From contig BFEA01000391.1 of the NCBI GenBank assembly GCA_003427395.1, forward strand, positions 111,048 through 131,756: a stretch of 20,709 nt of DNA, written 5' to 3'. Under the pieces are notes generated by a model. That model saw only the letters and a list, made by a program, of their open reading frames with translations. It did not search any database and was not told the DNA's origin. This DNA is from Chara braunii (taxonomy: Eukaryota > Streptophyta > Charophyceae > Charales > Characeae). Within the stretch, counting starts at the first letter, position 1, and every line of letters begins with the position of its first letter. Shown here one piece after another: positions 1 through 8,559 of this stretch. A program made the translations under genes and the position numbers.

Positions 1-236
1 ATAGCTTTGATCTGTCGTTTGTCAGCCTGGTGTAGCTTGGCATAGTTATGAACTGCTACTTGGTAGATCTGCGCAGTTTGATATGGATTGGAATTGCCAC
101 TTGGATCTGTGGAACTGCTGATCTTGCCATTGTGCGCCCATGCGCGCTCCATTGCCATTCGGATATGTGGAACTGTTGATCTTGCCATTGTGCATTCGGA
201 TCCGTGGAAGTTGTTGATCTTGCCTCTGTGCGCCCA
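1..236. repeat. Short diverged direct repeats next to LTR
   Basis: Three related copies of a roughly 33-35 bp unit (103-135, 161-193, 198-232) share a core like GTGGAAYTGYTGATCTTGCC. Spacing is 58 bp and then 37 bp. The block ends where similarity to the other two LTR copies begins (base 237), so it replaces the first ~250 bases that those LTRs have. It may be an LTR variant or flanking DNA. Open frames on the minus strand here only reflect the repeat. Confidence 0.6.
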
Positions 237-1220
237 ACACTCAAGTAGCAGGTAGGCCGGTACCGCACCCTGAAGAGGTAGATGTGAGGGTACTAGAGGC
301 CGAGCAGAAGAAGACAAAAGTGGCATTTTGAAAGGCCCAGTAGTTGTAGGCTAGGTCTAGGCGGGTACCACTCCAACCAGTCTAAGTGTAGGACCTGTAC
401 GGGCAATATCAAAGTCTGCAATGATGTTTCCCTCCGAACGGGAGAAATACCGGTTGCTGGGAAGGCCGAGCGCCCTGGAAGTCATTGCCCAAGAGGCAAG
501 CAGACCGCTATATCTCCAGGTCGGGTGAAGAGCCCAACCTCATTGTCGGTGTGCAAGTTTGGCGACACACTGGTTGGAGCGTTGGCTAGAGCAGCGCTAA
601 GCAAGAGCAGCGCTACTGGGAAGGAGCAAGGACACAGAGGAGGAAGAAGAAGAGCAGGAGGAAGGGGGAGCGCCAGGGGTACTTACCTGGATATGGTGGC
701 AGCCATCTTCATCACCGTTGGTGGGTGCTGCAACAGGACAACCCCAACTGGGGTAGAGCTACACCAAGAAGCTTCGAGGTAGAGTCAGGCATGGCGGCAT
801 GAGCTAGAGAAGCCATAGCTGCATTGCGTTGTCCTTTGGGCATCAGGGCAAGGCCGAGTAGTCCGCCATAGCCTCGGCCTATCAGAGTGAAGAGTGAGGG
901 ACACGACCATGGCTATGGTGCTCAAGTGATACCTGTAGTAAAAGAGGGATTCAAACATTGATTCTGGTTCAGCCATTCAACATTGTAATATTATTTCTTG
1001 TGTGAATAAGAGAGGAGTAAAGGAGGAGGAGAGTGTTTGGCGAAGAAGAAGAGCTTTATCANCTGTCTATGCTGGTGTACATCATCTTCTTCTTCTTTCT
1101 TTCTTCTTCTTCTTCTTCTTACCTTCTCTCTCCTCTCAAGTTCATTCATTTCTTTCTGTAATTAGACGACGTTGTACTATCTGATGAATGCGTACTTCGA
1201 AATTGGCCAGGATCATAACA
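237..1220 (+). repeat. 5' LTR of element A (5'-truncated)
   Basis: This stretch is clearly similar along its length to 6885-7750 and 17229-18210. It ends in ATAACA directly before the primer-binding site, which fixes the 3' boundary at 1220. Internal landmarks shared by the three copies are a purine-rich GAGGAAGAAGAAGAG-like tract, an AATAAG motif (about 1004) that could serve as polyadenylation signal, and a CTT-rich tract (1084-1120). The single N of the window is at 1062. The terminal TGATRACCCG seen in the other two copies is absent. Confidence 0.85.
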
Positions 1221-1234
1221 TTGGTATCAGAGCG
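1221..1234 (+). other. Primer-binding site of element A
   Basis: TTGGTATCAGAGCG follows the LTR end at once. TGGTATCAGAGC is complementary to the 3' end of plant initiator-Met tRNA, the usual primer of plant LTR retrotransposons. It sets the direction (plus) and the LTR boundary. Confidence 0.9.
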
Positions 1235-1266
1235 GATTCTACTTGCTGGTGAGAGTTGACTTATCC

Positions 1267-1315
1267 ACCCTAACCCTAACCGAAGTCGTAAGGGCTAACC
1301 ACTCAGGGTTAGGGT
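1267..1315. repeat. Telomere-like inverted repeat in leader
   Basis: ACCCTAACCCT (1267-1277) and its exact complement AGGGTTAGGGT (1305-1315) lie 27 bases apart, about 33 bases after the primer-binding site. The arms form an 11-bp stem and consist of TTAGGG-type repeats. The stem is seen in the sequence; any role in the RNA leader is a guess. Confidence 0.7.
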
Positions 1316-1320
1316 TGGTC

Positions 1321-2263
1321 CGAAATGGGAAGTGGGGCAGCGTGGCTTAGGGAAGTTGCCCCCACCTGGTTAGGGCATGCTGGGTCGACATTGAACCTGA
1401 CCAGGTTGTTTGAGAGTAAGTATGTGGTGGCGAGACACATCAAGAGGACTTCATGCGACAAGTTGAGAGAGGCGACAGTGAGAGGCAGTCGCACCTGGAA
1501 CCTAACCAAAGGGAGACACACTTGGTGACTTGAGGGCCTCCCTCAAGTAGGCGATCTTGAGGGAGGTAGCCATTCTGCATCTAAGGACTGCAAGCATCGG
1601 TGGGGGATCCGACGTTGCACTTTGGTTTTGGAAGTGAGACCCTCCTACATGATAGGACACTAGTGTAGAGGTAGCAAATAGGGTTAGGAAGACCATATGA
1701 CGAAGGGAGGTGAGTTATACTTCATCTCATACTCCAGACCACTCAGGTAAGTGTCATGCACCTAAGGGTTGCCCATGTATGCATGCATGGTATTGTTTAT
1801 CCTACATGGGTACTTCTGGGTCTCTTTCCTACTCCTCCGAAGTCTTGGTTGTGTACATTGGTGAGTGAACTACTTACTAACCTGATGGATGTGGAAATGA
1901 AGTATCTTGCTTTGAAAGCCGTATCTTTTTTTTTTTTTTTTTTTTCAAAAAGGGGGCCTACGTACGCTGCCCTCCTTCCGGAAGGCACACCCACACTGGA
2001 GACCCCTTAGCCCAGGTTGTTGTAGCGGCTGGATATCTGGCGTAGCAGTCTACCTTCAGTTGTTCCCCTCTAGTTGGTTATCCTGGATGGCATATTGGAA
2101 TCCTACCTTCCTCTAGGTATCACTTTTATTCGTTTTATCTTATCATCGCTAGTCGAGCCCACAACCGTGTGGCCGATCTTCCAAGCACACACGCGTTAGA
2201 CATACCTATCAGACCTAATACTAGGCCCCCAGATGCACTGCGGGGCACCCCAACATTTTTATA
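1321..2263 (+). other. Leader region without recognisable gene
   Basis: This is where gag should lie in element A. The longest open frames are 60-84 codons, disagree between strands and show no capsid or zinc-knuckle motif. A T20 run is at 1926-1945. Either gag was lost, or the element is a non-autonomous derivative with unrelated filler. Confidence 0.5.
1926..1987 (-). repeat. Poly-T run plus GC-rich motif, possible retroposon tail
   Basis: Twenty T (1926-1945) are followed by a block (1965-1987) nearly identical to 13950-13974: CGCT, a CCCTCC-rich stretch, then TCCGGAAGGCA. Read on the minus strand, the GC-rich block is followed by a poly(A) tail, as in a short retroposon. The second copy has no matching tail and I see no target-site duplication, so the call is weak. 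Confidence 0.25.
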
Positions 2264-2409
2264 TCGGGGACGACTAGTCTACAGGACGAGTCCCGTGTCC
2301 CACCAGGCAGACTCTATGGGTGGGCTAACCCCCTTTCTCGGGGACGACTAGTCTACAGGACGAATCCCGTGTCCCACCAGGCGGACTATGGGTGGGTTAG
2401 TCCCCTTTC
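2264..2409. repeat. 74-bp tandem duplication
   Basis: Two adjacent copies start at 2264 and 2338, with only a few substitutions and small indels between them. Each contains GGGGACGACTAGTCTACAGG, then CCCGTGTCCCACCAGGC. No open frame runs through both copies with a recognisable product. Confidence 0.85.
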
Positions 2410-2586
2410 TTGTATGTTGAGCCTTGGGAGGAGTTTGAGACGGTTGACTTCCACTATCACTTAGAACACTGGGCTGAGATGAAACATCCACATGCTCAAG
2501 GGACAATGAAGTTAATCTTCTTCAAGCTTCTCATAAAGAGAAAAGGTTAACAACAATCGTATTTTTCATCACCACTTTAGAACCCC

Positions 2587-2757
2587 TTCACCACTTCAGG
2601 ATGCAACCTGCCTAAACAGGTGGTTTTCAGGGTCTTCGGACCTTTCACCACTTCAGGACCATTCAGGTCTGAAAATCCTGAATGGTCTTGAAGTGGGGAA
2701 AGCTCCGAAGACCCTGAAAACCACTTCTTTAGGCAGACTGCATCCTCAAGTGGTGAA
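2587..2757. repeat. Long foldback: 81-bp arms, 9-base loop
   Basis: Arm 1 (2587-2667) and the reverse complement of arm 2 (2677-2757) match at 73 of 81 positions with no gap, counted by eye. The loop is 2668-2676. Arm 1 starts TTCACCACTT and ends ACCATTCAGG; arm 2 starts CCTGAATGGT. Transcribed from either strand this would give a long hairpin RNA. It sits between leader and protease in element A. Short open frames across it are by-products of the repeat. Confidence 0.9.
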
Positions 2758-2925
2758 TGGTGGTTTTCATGATCTTCGGACCATTCAGGATTTTCAGACT
2801 GCCCAAAACTCTGACTTGACCACTTTAGGATGCAGCCTGCCTAAACAGGTGGTTTTCAGGGTTTTCGAACCTTTTACCACTTCAGGACTATTCAGGATTT
2901 TCAGACTACCCAAAAGTGTCACTTC
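2758..2925 (+). repeat. Further direct copies of the foldback unit
   Basis: 2819-2905 repeats arm 1 in the same orientation (ACCACTTTAGGATGCAG, then CCTGCCTAAACAGGTGG, then ATTCAGGATTTTCAGAC). 2760-2805 is a shorter, internally deleted copy ending in the same CAGACTGCCCAAAA-type tail. With the foldback this makes four copies of one unit, one of them inverted. The cluster ends just before the protease. Confidence 0.8.
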
Positions 2926-2967
2926 AAAATTTTCATTCCTGAATTTTCAGCTACCCGATAACCGCTT

Positions 2968-3447
2968 GTGCTCATAAACCATCGCTATCTTCGTGTCTTG
3001 ATTGATTGTGGTGCGACAACTAACTTTACGTCACCACACGGGATACACAACGTGGGCTTGGGGATGAAGCAAGTGGTTTTGCAGAACCGTTGCCAAACTC
3101 AAGTAGGCAATAAGGAAGTTGTCTCATCTACGCATGTAGTCAAAGGTGTGCGCACTACCCTTGACAAGGACAAGACAGTCACCCACGCACTAAACTTCTA
3201 TGTCCTTGACAAGTGTCCCTTCGGCGCAGTCCTTGGCTTGGGTTGATTATAGTCCCAATGCGAATGAACCAGGTGGAATGAACCACTTTTCATGGTCAAA
3301 GATGCTCAAGGGAACGAGTTTCCCACCGTCATGGATGAAAAGCGCAAGTTGCCAGTGACTTTTCTCAATGCCATGCGATTCTGCAAAAAGTGGCGCAAGC
3401 ACAAAGAGGACGAACAAATGTTTGTTACCTATGTTCACCCTACTCAT
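2968..3447 (+). pseudogene. Element A retropepsin-like protease remnant
   Basis: The open stretch 2968-3246 reads like a Ty3/gypsy aspartic protease, the enzyme that cuts the Gag-Pol polyprotein in the particle. The catalytic box Asp-Cys-Gly-Ala-Thr is present (Asp codon 3004-3006), followed by Asn-Phe. A late ALNFYVLD segment and a VLGLG segment correspond to the strand and ILG-type motif near the end of the fold. Where LGLDWL would be expected the frame hits a stop at 3244-3246. The downstream frame opening at 3292 (FMVKDAQG) continues the protease-RT linker, so at least one frameshift separates them. No start codon for a Gag-Pol product is evident. Protease identity is secure from motif and position. 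Confidence 0.8.
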
Positions 3448-4539
3448 GTGCCATCAACTTTTGCGGCTAGTACCAATCCTACATCTAATGAGTCTACTTC
3501 TAGCACTTCTATTTCTCTACCCTCTACTAGTCCAAATAATTTTACTTTAGATTCGGTCGCCTCCATTGGTAATCTCCGACCTAATCTAGGTGACCCGTTT
3601 GCAGATCCTTTGCCCACACCGGTCGTAATAAACATCCAAAACCTACTTGACCGATTCCTGGAAGTTATGGCCGAACCACGTCGAGTCCCCACGCGATCGA
3701 TCCAACACACAATCGAGTTGGTCAAAGGTATTGTTCCTCCAAAGGGCTGCGTGTACCGAATGGGATTCGACGAGTTGGAGGAACTTTGAAAACAAATCGA
3801 CGAAATGATCGATAAGGGTTGGATCAAACCTAGTGAATCTGAATTTGGTGCACCTCTTCTGTTCGTCCCAAAGAAAGGAGGCAAACTCCTTATGTGTATC
3901 GATTATTGCGGTCTAAGCCGCATCACCTGAATGCATGCATATCCATTGCCACACATCAATAACTTGCTTGATGCTGCCGGTGGGTGCAAGGTCTTTTCCA
4001 AGATCGATCTCAGTCTGGCTACCACCAAATTGAAGTCGATCCTGCGGACCACCACAAGACTGCGTTCAAGACACGCGATGGGCTTTACGAATTTACCGTA
4101 ATGCCCTTCAGCCTCACGAACGCACCAGCCACCTTTCAAAGTCTTATGGATAAGGTCCTCCACGAACAAATTGGTCGGTTTATGGTAGTGTATCCCGATG
4201 ATATTTTGAACTTCAACAAATCTATCGAGGAACACATGAAGCACCTTGAGGAAGTGTTCACCATCCTCAAGAAAACGCAACTTCATCTCAACTTAGAGAA
4301 ACCTTAGTTTGGGAGGGATAACGCCATCTATCTTGGGCATCGGTTGTCTGCTGCAGGCCTCGAGCCTGAGGCAACCAAGGTTGAGGTCATACGTGACTGG
4401 CCTCAACCCACGAACATTCGCGAACTACGTTCTTTCCTTGGACTCGCATTGTACTATCGAAAGTTTGTGCTCCGATTCTATATTGTTGCTCGCCCGTTAT
4501 CCCGAGTGACAAGTAAGAATGTACCTTACGCATGAGATG
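3448..4539 (+). pseudogene. Element A reverse transcriptase remnant
   Basis: A low-complexity Ser/Thr-rich linker (about 3460-3560) leads to the RT fingers. Visible in order: a PPKGCVYRM segment, IDKGWIKPSES, a PLLFVPKKGG strand, CIDYCGLSRIT, KIDL followed by SGYHQI (motif A; a one-base loss near 4010 shifts frame), FTVMPFSLTNAPATFQ (motif B), the catalytic box Tyr-Pro-Asp-Asp (4191-4202), and the thumb with YLGHRLS and [14 protein letters not shown]. The usual box is Tyr-Leu/Ile/Val-Asp-Asp, so Pro is odd. In-frame stops: TGA 3787, TGA 3928, TAG 4305, TGA 4533. It would copy element RNA into DNA in the particle, but is inactive here. Confidence 0.9.
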
Positions 4540-4565
4540 CAATATGTGAGAGCACATTTCAAGCC

Positions 4566-5447
4566 TTGAAAGAGGTCTTAGTAAGTTACCCAGTACTCCG
4601 CATTGCAGATTCCAAACTAGCATTCATAGCCATTACGGATGTTAGCCAGTATGGGATTGGCGCAGTGCTACAACAAGATGACGACGATGACTTGCAGCCG
4701 CTCAAATACTACAGCAAACGCATGCCCATTGAAATGGTAGTTACTTCCACCTACATGCGCGAGCTCTATGCTTTGCGTATGGCTTTGGATCACCGGAAGC
4801 ACTATCTTTTGGGACGCCACTTCAAAGTGTTCTCAGATCATGAGACCTTGAAGTGGATCAAAGAGTTAAACACCTTGTCCCCTACTTTACTGCATTGGTT
4901 CCATGAGATTGACATCCTTGACTTCGAGCTAAGACACAAAAAGAGTTGTTATAATCGAGTTGTTGATGCATTGTCTCGCCAACTCGAGTACGTGACTTGC
5001 CTTGTGAATTCATACGACCTCCGAAAGAAATTGAAGGAGGAGATCGTAGAACACACTGTCGAGGACTCGGACCTTAGTCCCATCTTTGAGCAGTTGCAAG
5101 CTGACCCCAACAGTCGGCCTGATTTTCACGAATTTGAAGGACTGGTTTTCCGACGCTATGGGAATCACGACCGTTTGTGTGTGCCCAACCATGAGCCTCT
5201 GCTCACACACTTCCTGGATTTGGCTCATGGCCGGAGTGGACACTTCGGCATGGCAAAGACGTATGGAAACCTACTAAGACAGTTTGATTGGCTTGGTATG
5301 AAGGGATCTGCTGAAAAGTTTGTGGTTGAGTGTCAAGTCTGTCAACGAATCAAACCATGTAGACAAAAGCCCATTGGGCTACTTACACCCCTTCTCATTC
5401 CCGATGGACCCGGGGAGTCCGTCTCCATCGACTTTATCGACATGTGA
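4566..5447 (+). pseudogene. Element A RNase H and integrase N-terminal half
   Basis: This 293-codon open stretch is the longest in the window. Residues 1-110 are the Ty3-type RNase H that degrades the RNA strand; likely catalytic acids are Asp25 (ITDVS), Glu66 (MRELYAL) and Asp91 (FSDHETLKW). An unusual run of five Asp (38-42) lies between strands. The linker ends with NRVVDALSR (130-138), typical of this family. The integrase zinc module follows: His221, His226, Cys256, Cys259. The integrase core begins with SIDF, first catalytic Asp289 (codon 5430-5432). A TGA then ends the frame at 5445. The start shown is only the first ATG after an in-frame stop; the true protein was a polyprotein. Confidence 0.9.
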
Positions 5448-6071
5448 AAGGTAAGCAAGAACGACTATTCGCATGTCATGGTGATTGTTGACGCTTCTCT
5501 AAATTTATGAATCTGATTCCTTTGCCATCTCATGCACCAACCGATTGGTGATCCGTGAGTTCAAACAAAAGTACATTCTACACTTCGGAACCTCAAAAAC
5601 TCTTGTGAGTGATCGGGACCCGCGCTTCATAAGTACGGAATGGAAGGACTTCACGCCCCAACTCCCTGCCCTCAGACTATGCATAACATCTGGCTGACAT
5701 CCCAAAGTCAATGGTTCGGCTGAGGAAATCAACTAGAATATGTTCCAACTTCGCGCTTGAATTTTCGGATCAGGAGACGTAGGATGAAGAGTTTTATTCC
5801 GTCAAGGGGTTGGACAACAACTCCTTTCATTCTTCCACCGACATGACGCCAAACAGGGTGTACTACGGTTGGCAGATTTGAAATCCGCTCTCCTACCTCT
5901 TCTCTGAACAGCTAGCTGGTTAACACCCGACAGGCCTGACTTCAGGGCCAAGTACGATCGCTTGCTCAAAGTTGCCATCGCAGCAATGAGCAAGCGGCAA
6001 CACACAATGATCCATCATGCGAACAAGAAGCGCCGACCTTCGGATAAAAAAATAGACGTTATGTCTGGGTC
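5448..6071 (+). pseudogene. Element A integrase core, multiply broken
   Basis: No long frame remains, but pieces of the DDE integrase core can be read in shifting frames. VMVIVD continues the first strand; SDRDPRF holds the second catalytic Asp (about 5611); SAEEIN at 5716-5733 aligns with the conserved QTERVN-type motif and keeps the catalytic Glu (5722-5724). A TAG follows at 5734. Further on, fragments such as FRAKYDRLLKVA match the region leading to the C-terminal module. Integrase would join element DNA to the chromosome; this copy cannot be translated through. Confidence 0.75.
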
Positions 6072-6578
6072 ATGATGTATGAATTCTCAGAAGAAGAGGG
6101 AGTCTCACACAAACTTCTTCCGCTCTACTATGGTCCGTGGGAAGTTTTGGATGTGATTGGCAAGGATGGGTTTGACCCATCATACACAATTGTTGTGCCA
6201 CCTCATTTGTCCACATACCTTGTCTTTCATGCATCAAAACTGTATATCCACCGTGATGCTAAGTCCTTCGACTACCGTGAAGACATGATTCCTCATGCAA
6301 TCGATGGCGGTCATGAGATCGATAAAATCAAACAGCACGTAAGGAAGGGACGTAATCGACGGTACCAGGTTCACTTTATGTATCACCCATTGGACAATAT
6401 CTACTGGATCTTCAAGAAGGAACTGCTGCGCAACGCACCTCACGTTGTTAAAGCCTACGAACGACAAATCGCCTTTAATCTTGTTCCCAAAATCTCCGCA
6501 GAGCTCACTGCAACAAAGTACTCTGGAAATCTTTTTGCCTTCTTTGTTTGCGATGCGTTTGTCGAGGACTCAGACTAA
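6072..6578 (+). pseudogene. Element A integrase C-terminus with chromodomain
   Basis: An uninterrupted 168-codon stretch. Residues 14-31 (KLLPLYYGPWEVLDVIG) are the GPY/F module of Ty3 integrases. Residues 36-60 correspond to the segment with HxSKL before the chromodomain. Residues 81-131 look like a chromodomain (HEIDKIKQHVRKG, RYQVHFMYHPLDN, then WIFKKELLRNAPHVVKAYE). Chromodomains of this class are thought to steer integration by binding modified histones. Some expected aromatic positions are changed (Phe in the VKW position, Ile-Phe after the second Trp), so binding is doubtful. The frame ends at TAA-like stop 6576-6578, about 30 bases before the polypurine tract, as expected for the last gene. 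Confidence 0.85.
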
Positions 6579-6606
6579 GTTACTCGCTCGAAGCGACCTC
6601 GCTCTT

Positions 6607-6621
6607 AAGGGGGGGGTAGAG
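6607..6621 (+). other. Polypurine tract of element A
   Basis: AAGGGGGGGGTAGAG lies directly before the LTR start TGATAACCCG at 6622. It is the plus-strand DNA primer site and confirms the element direction. Confidence 0.9.
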
Positions 6622-7750
6622 TGATAACCCGACCAAACAAGGACTAAGACACACTGTTGATTTCCGAGTTTTGCTCATAAATTGAATGCCTTGTCGAGTT
6701 TCCCGCTTGCTACTAAGTTTTGCATGTCTGTGTGTGTGTGCACGCTTGCTGGTCTGCATGTTTGTCCGAATGCTGGTTGGCTTGAGTGTGTGTGTGGGCC
6801 GCAAGGGCACTTTTTCGCTCCTTGGGCCCTCAGGGCCGGTACTTACCTGTGGCCGTGACATTGAGGATTGCGGCGGGGGTGAAAACACTCAAGTAGCAGG
6901 TAGGCCGGTACCACATCCTGAACAGGTAGATGTGCGGGTACTGGAGGCCGAGCAGAAGAAGACAAAAGTGGCATTTTGAGAGGCCCAGTAGTTGTAGGCT
7001 AGGTCTAGGCAGGTACCAGTCCAACCAGTCTGAGTGTACGACCTGTACGGGCAATATAAGAGTCTGCAATGATGTTTTCCGACGAAAGGAAGGAGGTACC
7101 GGGTGTTGGGAAGGCCGAGCGGCCTGGAAGTCACCGCCCAACAGGCAAGCAGACCACTATATCTCCAGGTCGGGCAAAGAGCCCAGCCTCATTGTCGGTG
7201 TGCAAGTTTGGCGACACACTGGTTGGAGCATTGGCTGGAGCAGCGCTAGCAAGTGCAGCGCTGCTGGGGAAGGAGCAAGGACACGGAGGTGGAAGAAGAA
7301 GAGCAGGAGGAAGGGGGAGCGCCAAAGGTACTTACTTGGCTATGGTGGCAGCCATCTTCATCACGTTGGTGGGCGCTGCAGCAGGAAGACCCCAGCTGGG
7401 GTACAACTACACCAAGAAGCTTCGAGGAAGAGTCAGGCATGGCGGCCTGAGCTAGAGCAGCCATAGCCGCCTTAGGTCGTTCTTTGGGCATCAAAGCAAG
7501 GCCCAATAGTCTGCCATAGCCTCGACCTATGCGAGCGAAGAGTGAGGGAGGTGGCCATGGCTATGGTGGACCCCGAGTGATGCCTGAAGTAGAAGAGGGA
7601 TTCGAACATTGATTCTGGTTCAACCATTTAACATTGTACTATTATTTCTTGTATGAATAAGAGAGGAGTAAAGGAGGAGGAGAGTCTTTGGCGAAGAAGA
7701 AGAGTTGTATCATTTGTCTATGCTGGTGTACATCATCTTCTTCTTCTTAC
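6622..7750 (+). repeat. 3' LTR of element A (3'-truncated)
   Basis: Starts TGATAACCCG after the polypurine tract, parallel to the solo LTR at 16982 (TGATGACCCG). It contains a short GT run (about 6729-6740), the purine-rich tract and the AATAAG motif. Similarity stops in the CTT-rich tract at about 7750; the last ~120 bases found in the 5' LTR (to ATAACA) are missing and minus-strand element B begins at once. A frame of 128 codons (7069-7455) lies inside but is not kept intact in the other two copies. Confidence 0.9.
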
Positions 7751-8340
7751 AAGTCCAGTAGGCTCCTCCATAAGATCTGAGAACTGGTCAACAACCTGCT
7801 GAATCTGAGAGGGATAGGGAGCAGTCTCCACATAAGTCTGTTTGACATACGCCGCGAACAAACGGGTGTGGTCAGTTTGGCGAGAAAGACGCATAAAGCT
7901 GCAAGCACACATGCAAAAACAGCCACTGGCTACTGGCCGGATGGTACTCATCAGCAAGCAAACAAGGGCGATAGACCCAATGCCGGTCAGGTAGAGCTCA
8001 ACCCTACGGATCCGCCAGTGGATCCTGGGGTTTGTGGCACTCAACCACTGCATGGAGAACACAAGGTCAAAAGGAACATAAAGGAACACATAGAAATTCA
8101 GGCAATGCCTGATTTCTCCCTGCTTATCAAAGGTCACAGGTAGACCCTTGACAGTTGTGATCCTGACTGTGGATGAGTCGCCAATGCGAACCTCAATAGG
8201 TTGTCGCAACTCCACTAGTCTCTGATCCAAGTGTTGTTTGTTGACTGTCTTGGGAGACATGAAATTGCGTGTGGCCCCACAGTTCAACAACCTTTTGAAC
8301 TTGGCTCCCAGGATACAAGGTCGAAGCAGGATGAGTTATA
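7751..8340 (-). pseudogene. Element B protease, catalytic Asp changed to Asn
   Basis: The frame from 8290 downwards reads as a Ty3/gypsy retropepsin-like protease. The box is Asn-Cys-Gly-Ala-Thr, Asn codon 8284-8282, where family members and element A have Asp; a single G-to-A change on the coding strand explains it. Downstream are a strand with IEVRIGDS, KGLPVTF, CLNFYV and the region that aligns with FDLVLGMQWL (here FDLVFSMQWL), then WRIRRVEL. The last part, VVDQFSDLMEEPTGL, is the linker to RT, and is cut at 7751. Just upstream (8290-8340) the frame differs, so a frameshift precedes the active-site box. Without the Asp the enzyme cannot cut peptide bonds. Confidence 0.85.
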
Positions 8341-8559
8341 ACCTGTGCTTTTTCCTCTCCTGGAAAGACAGGAAAAGATCAGCAAGGCACTGAGAATCAT
8401 CCTCCTCCCACGTCTCATCCAACTCAGTGTCCTCATAAACAAAGGACCCTGAAGATGCAACTCCAAAAACAGAACCAGCGAGAGAATCTGAAGATTCATC
8501 TTCGCCAGAAAGTGAATCAGCACTGGTGGAAGGAGTTGCTGCTTCCACCTCTCTTTGCT
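8341..8559 (-). pseudogene. Element B gag-pol spacer, acidic
   Basis: This stretch links gag and protease. In the frame from 8548 it is Ser-rich and acidic (SGEDESSDS, DETWEEDDSQ), like the acidic spacer found between nucleocapsid and protease in many plant Ty3 elements. It ends at a stop near 8336. It has no catalytic motif. Confidence 0.5.

Larger units (their letters stand above)
237..7750 (+). mobile_element. Element A: degenerate Ty3/gypsy chromovirus
   Basis: The order LTR, initiator-Met-type primer-binding site, protease, RT, RNase H, integrase, chromodomain, polypurine tract, LTR is that of a Ty3/gypsy chromovirus. The 5' LTR lacks its start and the 3' LTR lacks its last ~120 bases. 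No gag can be recognised between the primer-binding site and protease; that stretch holds repeats instead. Pol is split by at least five in-frame stops and several frameshifts. The element is dead, although most catalytic motifs can still be read. Confidence 0.9.

Noticed and set aside
2693-2977. 94-codon frame across the foldback
   Set aside because: Made of the repeat itself; its repeated peptide follows from the DNA duplication.
3444-3884. 146-codon minus-strand frame
   Set aside because: Antisense of the protease-RT linker and RT start of element A, which has clear family motifs on the plus strand.
7069-7455. A 128-codon frame inside the LTR, with a hydrophobic segment, partly shared with 525-782 and 17447-17806
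   Set aside because: The frame breaks in the other LTR copies (the 17447 copy changes frame midway), so similarity reflects LTR DNA homology and not a kept protein.
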